Assembly: GCA_028292565.1 (NCBI GenBank)
Contig: JAQGMD010000321.1
Location: forward strand, 1-5,872
Source of the DNA: Burkholderia sp.
GTDB lineage: Bacteria > Pseudomonadota > Gammaproteobacteria > Burkholderiales > Burkholderiaceae
Direction of reading: 5' to 3'
Length of the DNA stretch: 5,872 nucleotides
In this document: piece by piece, positions 1-4,607 of the stretch
Position numbering within the stretch: the stretch's first letter is position 1
How the letters are laid out: every line of letters starts with the position of its first letter
The notes under the pieces: generated by a model
The model's database searches: none
What the model was told of the DNA's origin: nothing
The model's input: the letters and a program-made list of their open reading frames with translations, nothing else
Translations under genes and position numbers: made by a program

Positions 1-26
1 GGCGCGTTGCTGCGTTGCTCGTCGTC

Positions 27-44
27 GCCATAGCTCGCTATGGC
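27..44. repeat. 18-base palindrome
   Basis: The sequence is an 8-base arm GCCATAGC, a 2-base spacer TC, then the exact reverse complement GCTATGGC. It lies directly beside repeat copy A in GC-rich intergenic DNA and has no T tract on either side, so it does not look like a classical terminator. It may belong to a larger dispersed extragenic element that includes copy A. That is inference, because only one copy of the palindrome is present here. Confidence 0.55.
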
Positions 45-55
45 TCCTCCTCACG

Positions 56-123
56 CCCCTCGGCGGGCCCCTTGCACCGCATCCCGCGACGGCCGCCAAA
101 TTGCCCAACTTATCCCTGCGCGG
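56..123 (-). repeat. Dispersed extragenic repeat, copy A
   Basis: Read on the minus strand, this 68-base stretch aligns with 3385-3451 on the plus strand with one gap and about ten mismatches (roughly 84% identity). Shared blocks include CCGCGCAGG, ATAAGTTG, TTTGGCGG and GCGGGATGC. A shorter related block lies at 3749-3778. All copies are extragenic, so this is a dispersed non-coding repeat of REP or MITE type rather than part of a gene. Copy A is inverted relative to copy B, and the two bracket the sctI-sctL operon. Confidence 0.75.
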
Positions 124-209
124 TGCCGTAGGCGGAATTCTGTCTTTCGCTGTTAGAAGCGACTCAACTGCTATGGGCTGTTAGTGGTCAACCGGCTTTA
201 AGCGGCAGA

Positions 210-1157
210 TCACCAATCGTTGCGCTCAGAGTCGTCTGCTTCGTACGCTTCCTCGCCTGCGTCTTTTGATGCGTATCCTTCTGCTTCGTATTCTTCTTGC
301 GCAGCCCCGGCATTGTATTCTTGTTCGGCGCCGTCGTGAGCGTGTGCACCACCGTCGTGGGTGTATGCAGCGCCGTCGTGAGCGTGTGCACCACCGTCGT
401 GGGTGTATGCACCGCCGTCGTGAGCGTGTGCATCAAGTTCGTGTTGCCCTGCACCTGGTCCCGATTCTTCCTCGCTCGCGTTTGCTTCGTCCGCCCTCGC
501 TTCAGACGCTCCAATAGTGCGCACAAAAACCGATTTCAACGCCCCCAGGCCTGCACTGAAATCAGCGCGCCATTGCCCGTTACTCGCCTCGAGCAAACAT
601 GTTCCGCGCGCTAAAGACCGGTCTGCCTTGATATCCCAATCGATTTTCGGAACAAGATCGACGTCGTCCGGGTGGACCTTCAGCAGTGGAGTGACGAGTT
701 TCGGTGGCGCTTCCTGCAGCACGCGCCTGAGCATCGCTTCGATTTGTTCGCGCGGCGTGGTGTCTGCGACCAGGCGGTCAAACAGGTTTTGCGCCAGGTC
801 CATGACCACGTCCCGGGCACGGTCGATGAAAGTGGCGTTGGCGTGCTCCAGCGATTGCAGTAAGTGAGCGGCTTTTTCGATCACCTGTTGCTGTTCACTG
901 TGAACAACCTGTTGCGCATCGATCCGAGCCGCTTCGCGCATGTCGTCCAATTCGATCCGAGCCGCTTCGCGCAGCTCGTCTGATTCCGCGCTCGCAGCCT
1001 GCCGTATCTCGTCCGCCTCAGCATGAGCATTGCGAATCAACTGCTGCGCCACTTTACTCGCGTCCCGAGTGACTGCCAGCGACTCGGCGCGCACTATACC
1101 GTCGCTGGCTCGCAACATTGGTTCAAGGGAAATCGATTCGACGCAAAAGCCCATCAT
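210..1157 (-). CDS. sctL: T3SS ATPase stator protein SctL (HrpE/YscL family)
   Basis: SctL proteins are cytoplasmic stators that hold the SctN ATPase and link it to SctQ of the sorting platform; they are related to FliH. The reading frame continues upstream, but ATG 1157 (315 aa) is chosen because AGTGAG sits 6 bases before it and it follows the sctK stop by 17 bases. Residues 46-89 form a charged helical region of 11-residue repeats (AEADEIRQAAS, AESDELREAAR, IELDDMREAAR), as expected for the long N-terminal helix. A globular region with the family-like part RGTCLLEASNGQWRADFSAG lies near 184-203. About 190-220 residues is usual; this protein has some 95 extra at the C terminus. Residues 243-277 are five 7-residue units alternating AHAHDGG and AYTHDGG, followed by an acidic tail ending ERNDW. 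The tail is unusual and its function is unknown. The hrpE assignment also rests on gene order after sctK. Confidence 0.88.
   Translation of the reverse strand: MMGFCVESISLEPMLRASDGIVRAESLAVTRDASKVAQQLIRNAHAEADEIRQAASAESDELREAARIELDDMREAARIDAQQVVHSEQQQVIEKAAHLLQSLEHANATFIDRARDVVMDLAQNLFDRLVADTTPREQIEAMLRRVLQEAPPKLVTPLLKVHPDDVDLVPKIDWDIKADRSLARGTCLLEASNGQWRADFSAGLGALKSVFVRTIGASEARADEANASEEESGPGAGQHELDAHAHDGGAYTHDGGAHAHDGAAYTHDGGAHAHDGAEQEYNAGAAQEEYEAEGYASKDAGEEAYEADDSERNDW
328..432 (-). repeat. In-frame tandem repeat, 5 x 21 bases, in sctL
   Basis: There are five consecutive 21-base units: 328-348, 349-369, 370-390, 391-411 and 412-432. Units 1 and 3 are identical, units 2 and 4 are identical, and unit 5 differs from unit 1 by one base. 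The real period is therefore 42 bases present two and a half times. Each unit encodes seven residues, AHAHDG(G/A) or AYTHDGG, so gain or loss of units keeps the sctL frame. Near-identity at DNA level points to recent expansion. Confidence 0.95.
919..973 (-). repeat. 22-base direct repeat with 33-base period in sctL
   Basis: Identical 22-base blocks occur at 919-940 and 952-973. The period of 33 bases equals the 11-residue protein repeat (DELREAAR / DDMREAAR) in the N-terminal helix of SctL. The identity suggests an internal duplication of one hendecad. It preserves the reading frame. Confidence 0.85.
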
Positions 1158-1174
1158 GGCAATCTCACTTTTAG

Positions 1175-1777
1175 TTACTCTGTACCTTGGAACTGCAACG
1201 CGGCACGTGCGGCGCGCGCGCGGCATAGCGACCAACACCTCTGCGCACGACGCGACGCTGCGGCGCGTTCGCCCGTCTCCAGCGCGGCTCCAAGCAGCTG
1301 CCCGACGCGGCCTGCAAGTGCAGCCGGAAGCGTCAGACGCAATCGCGACCATATGCCGGGGAAACCATACTCCAGGCGGCGCGCAAGTTCGACCAGTCCG
1401 CGGACCTCGACAGGATCGTCCTCAGCGAAAGGCAGCTCGCAGCCGTCCAGGGGTTGCGTGGTCGCGATCCCCAGGCACCACCTGCGATCGTCGAACTGCA
1501 ATTGCTTAAGTACCGTCTGGTCATGCCGTCGCGCCGCGATCAGGCCGGCAAACAGCCTGGCCGCTTCTACCAGTTCCGAGCCGTCGTCCGTAACAGTGGC
1601 ATGCCATTCCGGATCGAAGCGTTCCGGAAAGTTAGCAGCAACGTCAGCCTGCGCGCACCATAAGTGGTAACTATCACGCTGTCCCATGTAATCCGCCACC
1701 AAGGCCGAGTATGGGGGCGCATCCTTTGCATACCCCCAGGGGGCGAACCACCAATCAAGAAAAGAGTCCGGCAACAT
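1175..1777 (-). CDS. sctK: T3SS sorting platform protein SctK (HrpD/YscK family)
   Basis: SctK is a cytoplasmic accessory protein of the sorting platform that sits between the inner-membrane ring and the SctQ pods. The 200-aa product has the family-like central segment ARLFAGLIAARRHDQTVLKQ (73-92), followed by the Trp-containing FDDRRW (95-100), and a conserved-looking FPGIWSRLRLTLP (139-151). No signal peptide or membrane segment is visible. ATG 1777 is the most upstream possible ATG, because an in-frame TGA lies four codons before it; the preceding GTGAGA is only a weak ribosome binding site. It follows sctJ after 109 bases, the largest gap in this operon, and precedes sctL by 17 bases. SctK proteins diverge strongly, so the name rests partly on position between sctJ and sctL, which matches hrcJ-hrpD-hrpE of P. 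syringae. Confidence 0.84.
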   Translation of the reverse strand: MLPDSFLDWWFAPWGYAKDAPPYSALVADYMGQRDSYHLWCAQADVAANFPERFDPEWHATVTDDGSELVEAARLFAGLIAARRHDQTVLKQLQFDDRRWCLGIATTQPLDGCELPFAEDDPVEVRGLVELARRLEYGFPGIWSRLRLTLPAALAGRVGQLLGAALETGERAAASRRAQRCWSLCRARAARAALQFQGTE

Positions 1778-1886
1778 TGCTATGTCTCACGGTAATTACT
1801 CATCATCCATATTGCTGAAGGAAGCGCGTTACTTTCGTGCGCAGGCGGTTGCTAAGGCATTCCGGCGTTCGGAATCGAACAGCGCC

Positions 1887-2867
1887 TTACTGCGCAGGGT
1901 GGGCTCCCCCGGGCAAAGGCGCATCGGACGATGCCGCCGCCGGAGCTTGCTCTGTCGTTGCGGCCGCAGGTGCGACTACCGGCGGCGCTATGGCGGCAGG
2001 TTCCACCGCTGGCTTCTTGCGCATGAATTTCTTTAACAATTTGGCGACCAATGGGTGGTTTTGGAAGATCGTCAGCACAGACGCAGTCACCGCGACAAGG
2101 AATAGCAGGACCAGAACGATCAGTGTGAAAAGTAAACCACCGGCGGAACCCGCCAATACCTTGAACGGACCGACGGTCGTCCATTCAACGGCAGGCGGCG
2201 GAAGTTCGCTGGCAGCCATGATCACGGATACCTTGCTTTTCCCATCCTCGCTCGACAAACCAGGAATGCTCGCCGAAACCAGTTTGCGTATGCGTGGCAT
2301 GATCTCGTCCTCGTCGAGTGGAGGGCGGTATTTGACGAACACGGCGGCCGACGAAGGTTGGACCGGTTCGCCGGGAGCGACGCGCTCCGGTAACACGACA
2401 TGCACGCGCGCTGAGATGACACGGTCGAATTGCTGCAGCGTAAAGCCAAGTTCTTCGGAGAGACCGTGCAGGTAACGAATTCGCTCCTCGAGAGGCGTAG
2501 AAATCATTCCCTGCTTCTTGAATACCTCGCCAAGGTTTGACAGGCTGCGTCGTGGCAAGCCTGCTGAATTCATCGCCCCGGTCGCACGCGACAGGTCCGA
2601 GTCCTTGACTATCAGATTCACTCCTTCCTTGGCCTTTTGTTTTTCTACCTGGATGCCATTACTGTCGAGCACAAGAACAATTTCATTGGCGTCGGCATCC
2701 GACAGGCCGGCCTGCAGAACCACCGTTTTACCGCATGCGGTCAACGTTCCTGCCAGACACAGCATGCCGAGGAAGCGCAGCCACGCAACAATGATACGCC
2801 GACGGTTAATGGCGACGCCACTCTGTCCGGAGCGCGGCGCAGCCCGTAATCCCAATCCCAGATACAT
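1887..2867 (-). CDS. sctJ: T3SS inner-membrane ring lipoprotein SctJ (HrcJ/YscJ)
   Basis: SctJ forms the inner, periplasmic-side ring of the T3SS basal body together with SctD. The 326-aa product starts with a basic stretch (NRRR, 21-24) and a hydrophobic signal peptide ending in lipobox LTAC, so Cys45 is the predicted lipidated residue. The first ring-building domain covers about 47-105. The family-typical linker FKKQGMISTPLEERIRY (116-132) follows, then the second domain with ARVHVVLPER (153-162) and SIPGL (200-204). A membrane helix runs at about 239-267, and then a basic KLLKKFMRKK and an Ala/Pro-rich cytoplasmic tail. ATG 2867 is 4 bases after the sctI stop with no good ribosome binding site, which suggests translational coupling. 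The pre-signal segment is long (about 20 residues), so initiation further in is possible, but no ATG in a better position exists before the lipobox region. Family assignment is secure. Confidence 0.97.
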   Translation of the reverse strand: MYLGLGLRAAPRSGQSGVAINRRRIIVAWLRFLGMLCLAGTLTACGKTVVLQAGLSDADANEIVLVLDSNGIQVEKQKAKEGVNLIVKDSDLSRATGAMNSAGLPRRSLSNLGEVFKKQGMISTPLEERIRYLHGLSEELGFTLQQFDRVISARVHVVLPERVAPGEPVQPSSAAVFVKYRPPLDEDEIMPRIRKLVSASIPGLSSEDGKSKVSVIMAASELPPPAVEWTTVGPFKVLAGSAGGLLFTLIVLVLLFLVAVTASVLTIFQNHPLVAKLLKKFMRKKPAVEPAAIAPPVVAPAAATTEQAPAAASSDAPLPGGAHPAQ

Positions 2868-2871
2868 AGCG

Positions 2872-3288
2872 TTATTGCAGCTTGGTGAGTGAATCGATCG
2901 ATGTCGATGCCTTCGACACCGTTTTGGAAATGGTCTGTACGCGTACCTGGAAATCGCTCATCGCCATCATTGCTTGCATCAGGTGTAGTTCGTTCCCGGT
3001 GCGGGTGGCCCTCTCCAGTAATTTGGAGACGTACTGCTGGTCTTTCTTGACTTCAGAGGCAAGGTCGACCGTGCGATCCGCAATCACTTTTCCCAATGAA
3101 ATATTCTCCTTGGCCGCCCCCCCCGGAGCGGTGTTGTCGGCCATCGCCATATGCCGGTCCAGCGCTGCACGAAAATCATCCGCGTCGCCCGGTTGGGTGG
3201 AATGGATTCCAAGATTGAAGTCGCTCCCGGACGGCGCCCCGCCCGAAGAAATATCGGCCGAAGCTATATTTGGAGTGCTGTTGTTCAT
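2872..3288 (-). CDS. sctI: T3SS inner rod protein SctI (HrpB/YscI family)
   Basis: SctI makes the inner rod (needle adapter) that joins the export apparatus to the needle or pilus, and it is itself an early substrate. The 138-aa product has a disordered Ser/Gly/Asn-rich N terminus (1-60) and a helical C-terminal half, where family similarity is concentrated: ISLGKVIADRTVDLASEV (63-80), then QYVSKLLERATRTGNELHLM and a final amphipathic helix with VQTISKTVSKASTSIDSLTK. ATG 3288 is chosen over ATG 3318 and upstream codons because GAGGGG lies 5 bases before it. It is first in the leftward operon, 39 bases downstream of an exact HrpL box. A G8 tract on the coding strand (3117-3124) encodes Pro55-Gly56-Gly57-Ala58. 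The gene corresponds to P. syringae hrpB by position and family; it is unrelated to the AraC-type regulator called HrpB in Ralstonia. Confidence 0.93.
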   Translation of the reverse strand: MNNSTPNIASADISSGGAPSGSDFNLGIHSTQPGDADDFRAALDRHMAMADNTAPGGAAKENISLGKVIADRTVDLASEVKKDQQYVSKLLERATRTGNELHLMQAMMAMSDFQVRVQTISKTVSKASTSIDSLTKLQ

Positions 3289-3291
3289 GGC

Positions 3292-3299
3292 TTCCCCTC
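3292..3299 (-). promoter_or_regulatory. Ribosome binding site of sctI
   Basis: On the minus strand GAGGGGAA lies directly upstream of ATG 3288. This strong purine-rich site decides the sctI start: the reading frame stays open far upstream, through the HrpL box and repeat B, where no comparable site exists. Confidence 0.8.
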
Positions 3300-3327
3300 G
3301 CACGAATTTATTCGTCATTGAGATAAG

Positions 3328-3356
3328 TAGGTGGTTGCAACCAGCAGGCTGGTTCC
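3328..3356 (-). promoter_or_regulatory. HrpL-dependent promoter (hrp box) of the sctI operon
   Basis: On the minus strand the site reads GGAACC, 16 bases, CCACCTA. This matches the established hrp box consensus GGAACC-N15/16-CCACNNA at every fixed position. Its downstream end is 39 bases before the sctI start codon, which leaves room for a transcription start and a short leader with the GAGGGG ribosome binding site. The hrp box is recognised by the ECF-type sigma factor HrpL of Hrp1 T3SS clusters. The match, orientation and distance together make this the strongest regulatory call in the window. Confidence 0.88.
3332..3343. repeat. 12-base perfect palindrome inside the sctI hrp box
   Basis: TGGTTGCAACCA is its own reverse complement. 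It overlaps the CCAC element of the hrp box and the adjacent spacer, where a bound protein would interfere with the sigma factor. It could be an operator or chance; one copy alone cannot decide. Confidence 0.4.
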
Positions 3357-3384
3357 GGCGAAAAGGGCCAACCCGCATGATGGC

Positions 3385-3451
3385 CCGCGCAGGAATAAGT
3401 TGTGCATTTTGGCGGTCGTAGCGGGATGCAATGCCAGGGCCCCCCCAGGGG
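3385..3451 (+). repeat. Dispersed extragenic repeat, copy B
   Basis: This 67-base stretch aligns over its full length with copy A (56-123, opposite strand) at about 84% identity. Its first 30 bases match 3749-3778 (copy C) at 29 of 30 positions. It begins 28 bases upstream of the sctI hrp box, so the promoter itself is outside the repeat. It contains a C7 run (3440-3446). It is likely a REP or MITE-like element; no coding function is apparent. Confidence 0.75.
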
Positions 3452-3650
3452 AACCCGAGGTTGCGTTGCATGTTTCGAATTCATTGGTTCGATCGTTTTG
3501 GAAAATGGTGCAATCGGCGCCAGGCCGAAGCCACGGAGCGTTGGGTGGCGATGCTGCATGCTACCGGTGACAGACTTTGGTTGAGTAAGGAACGTGTCGG
3601 GTACTGCTTTGTTCTACCCCAGGTCATTGATAGTCTTGCCTATCGTTTTA

Positions 3651-3678
3651 TGAATGGTTTGAAATGAACAAAGGTTCC
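3651..3678 (-). promoter_or_regulatory. Possible second hrp box, leftward
   Basis: On the minus strand the site reads GGAACC, 15 bases, CCATTCA. This differs from GGAACC-N15/16-CCACNNA at one fixed position (T for C in the CCAC element). It points towards sctI but lies about 360 bases from its start, with no convincing gene between. It may be a weak upstream promoter, a relic, or chance. Confidence 0.3.
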
Positions 3679-3748
3679 GCGAGGAGCCGGCCTCTCCAGG
3701 ACAAGGACCTGTCTTCCTGAGCCGCATGAAGGCAACCGGCGTAAGGCA

Positions 3749-3819
3749 CCGCGCAGGAATACGTTGTGCATTTTGGCGCCCGCTACGGCCAGCAAGAACG
3801 CCAACTTATTACTGCGCGG
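3749..3819. repeat. Repeat copy C, an inverted pair forming a long hairpin
   Basis: The left arm 3749-3766 and right arm 3802-3819 are complementary at 16 of 18 positions, separated by 35 bases. The left side (3749-3778) matches the start of repeat B at 29 of 30 positions. The right arm read on the opposite strand is the same motif, CCGCGCAG-AATAAGTTG with small changes. The element is thus two head-to-head copies of the repeat end, an arrangement typical of REP-pair (BIME-like) elements. No T tract follows, so it is not an obvious terminator. Confidence 0.7.
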
Positions 3820-3855
3820 GCCCTAACCTCTGCTATCGATTGCACCCGCTTTGTC

Positions 3856-3880
3856 AAAAAAGGCGGTTCCGGCGAACCGC
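3856..3880 (-). terminator. Rho-independent terminator-like hairpin, leftward
   Basis: Read on the minus strand there is a 7-base stem GCGGTTC / GAACCGC with loop GCCG, followed by CC and then six T. This fits an intrinsic terminator for leftward transcription. No leftward gene lies just to its right, so it could insulate the sctI promoter from antisense transcripts starting near hrpF, or be a remnant. One arm of the hairpin overlaps the candidate hrpF hrp box. Confidence 0.5.
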
Positions 3881-3900
3881 ATCGCCGTTGTCGTCACTCA
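3873..3900 (+). promoter_or_regulatory. Degenerate hrp box upstream of hrpF
   Basis: The site reads CGAACC, 15 bases, TCACTCA. It differs from GGAACC-N15/16-CCACNNA at one base in each half, with an allowed spacer. It ends 56 bases before the hrpF ATG, a fitting distance. In P. syringae the homologous hrpF-hrpG-hrcC operon has its own HrpL promoter, which supports the placement; the two mismatches keep confidence moderate. Confidence 0.45.
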
Positions 3901-3956
3901 TGGAAGAGAGCGGCGGCATTGCCGCAATTCCGTCCAATATCAACGCGAGGAGCATC

Positions 3957-4190
3957 ATGGGAATCAATCAAAACCCTGTAGTAAATAGTATTCGGCACCT
4001 TGAGAAAAAAGGTGATGAGATAAGCGACGCGCTCAAGGACCACATGCGCCGCCAGGCAGCCGGGGAAAAACCTGACCAGGAAGAGTTTGCGCAGCTCCTT
4101 GCGCAAAAGATGGCGACCAAATCAGTCATGATGGCGCAGTTCAATCTGCACCAGAAGCCACTGAAGACGGTACTGAATGAGACAAGGTAG
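3957..4190 (+). CDS. hrpF: HrpF-like small T3SS protein
   Basis: This is a 77-aa soluble protein, mostly helical and charged: LEKKGDEISDALKDHMRRQAA (15-35), then EEFAQLLAQKMATKSVMMAQ (42-61) and the terminal segment KPLKTVLNETR. There is no signal peptide or membrane segment. ATG 3957 is chosen because GAGGAG sits 4 bases upstream; the frame opens earlier but without such a site. It is the first gene of the rightward operon, 6 bases before hrpG and upstream of the secretin gene. This matches P. syringae and E. amylovora hrpF-hrpG-hrcC in order and size. HrpF is essential for Hrp secretion in P. syringae and is thought to act as a small cytoplasmic partner or chaperone. Size and helical build would also suit a needle subunit (SctF), so the identification rests mainly on context. 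Confidence 0.75.
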   Translation: MGINQNPVVNSIRHLEKKGDEISDALKDHMRRQAAGEKPDQEEFAQLLAQKMATKSVMMAQFNLHQKPLKTVLNETR

Positions 4191-4196
4191 GCCCCC

Positions 4197-4607
4197 ATGT
4201 TGAATGACGAAGTCGAGCAGTGGCTGCAAACGCTGCCGCTAAACGAAACTGTCAATGTCGAGGGGGAATTCTTTTTTTTGAATATCCATCCCGAGGGAGC
4301 GGAGCTCGGCGTTAATTTTCTGCGCTCCTACACGCAGGAGCAGCTCGAGGAAGCGTTGCGGCTGGGCTTCTGGTCGGCGCTGGAATTCGATGCCGGTTTC
4401 AGCGTGGCCGAAGACGAAGAACTGCTGTTGCTGGCGCAATGGCTGCCAGACGTAAACAGTTGGGCCGATGCCTACGTGCCGTTTGAGAACTTGCTGAATC
4501 AAGTACAGGCATTGCGTGAAACTCTGTCTACACAAAAGCCCATGAACAGTGAATCAAATTGGGACGAACAACGAGTGCGGATGAAGCTCACGGGGGGGGT
4601 GAAATGA
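4197..4607 (+). CDS. hrpG: HrpG-like T3SS chaperone/regulatory protein
   Basis: This 136-aa cytoplasmic protein is strongly acidic over its first 115 residues (about twenty Asp/Glu against a handful of Lys/Arg), typical of T3SS chaperones. It contains EGEFFFLNIHPEGAELGVNF (22-41) and LRLGFWSALEFDAGFSVAED (54-73), a beta-rich core flanked by helices. ATG 4197 is 6 bases after the hrpF stop, with AGGTAGG upstream. Its stop overlaps the sctC start (ATGA, 4604-4607), implying translational coupling. In P. syringae HrpG is chaperone-like and relieves the negative regulator HrpV, which otherwise restrains HrpS; whether that holds here cannot be seen. Do not confuse it with the response regulator HrpG of Xanthomonas and Ralstonia. 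A T8 tract (4272-4279) and a G8 tract (4592-4599) lie in the gene. Assignment rests on position, size and composition. Confidence 0.77.
   Translation: MLNDEVEQWLQTLPLNETVNVEGEFFFLNIHPEGAELGVNFLRSYTQEQLEEALRLGFWSALEFDAGFSVAEDEELLLLAQWLPDVNSWADAYVPFENLLNQVQALRETLSTQKPMNSESNWDEQRVRMKLTGGVK
4592..4599 (+). promoter_or_regulatory. G8 tract acting as sctC ribosome binding site
   Basis: Eight G residues run through the last codons of hrpG (ACG GGG GGG GTG), and GGGGTGA ends just before the ATGA overlap. This is the only Shine-Dalgarno-like sequence for sctC. It is also a homopolymer whose length could vary: a one-base change would shift the final three codons and the stop of hrpG, and move the site relative to the sctC ATG. 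Confidence 0.6.

Larger units (their letters stand above)
1..209. other. Non-coding stretch downstream of sctL
   Basis: These bases follow the sctL stop on the minus strand, and I see no credible gene in them. They contain a short perfect palindrome at 27-44 and one copy of a dispersed repeat at 56-123. No clear rho-independent terminator follows sctL: there is no GC-rich hairpin with a T tract. The leftward transcript therefore either ends by another mechanism or continues beyond the window. Confidence 0.6.
3289..3956. other. Divergent control region between the two operons
   Basis: No gene here is convincing. From left to right it holds the sctI leader and HrpL box (3328-3356) with a 12-base palindrome, repeat B (3385-3451), a stretch with only weak unsupported reading frames (3452-3650), a HrpL-box-like site (3651-3678), the inverted-pair repeat C (3749-3819), a terminator-like hairpin (3856-3880), and a degenerate HrpL box before hrpF (3873-3900). 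It is long for a region separating two divergent promoters, and repeats appear to have expanded it. Confidence 0.6.

Noticed and set aside
266..614. Rightward frames opposite the end of sctL, with repetitive Val/Arg/Cys-rich products
   Set aside because: They are antisense shadows of the sctL tandem repeat; the sctL frame continues a recognisable protein and these do not.
1158..1352. Upstream extension of sctL with 65 more residues
   Set aside because: It lies wholly over the end of sctK, is Arg/Cys-rich unlike any SctL N terminus, and the ATG at 1157 has a better ribosome binding site.
1837..2475. Rightward 212-codon frame opposite sctJ
   Set aside because: It is antisense to a secure SctJ gene, and its product is low-complexity with no recognisable domain.
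3310..3402. Leftward 30-residue hydrophobic peptide frame across the sctI hrp box
   Set aside because: It overlaps both repeat B and the exact hrp box, lacks a ribosome binding site, and would have to be transcribed from further upstream.
3444..3478. GGGGAACCCGAGG as a rightward hrp box
   Set aside because: No CCACNNA-like element follows at 15 or 16 bases.
3470..3667. 65-codon rightward reading frame starting at ATG 3470, with GAGG about 9 bases upstream
   Set aside because: I recognise no family, its third codon positions are not GC-biased as in the neighbouring genes, it begins just after repeat B, and its end overlaps the hrp-box-like site. It may be chance.
3749..3830. Copy C as an integron attC site
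   Set aside because: The hairpin and nearby CTAAC looked suggestive, but the required paired core sites (RYYYAAC and GTTRRRY) are not present in the right places.
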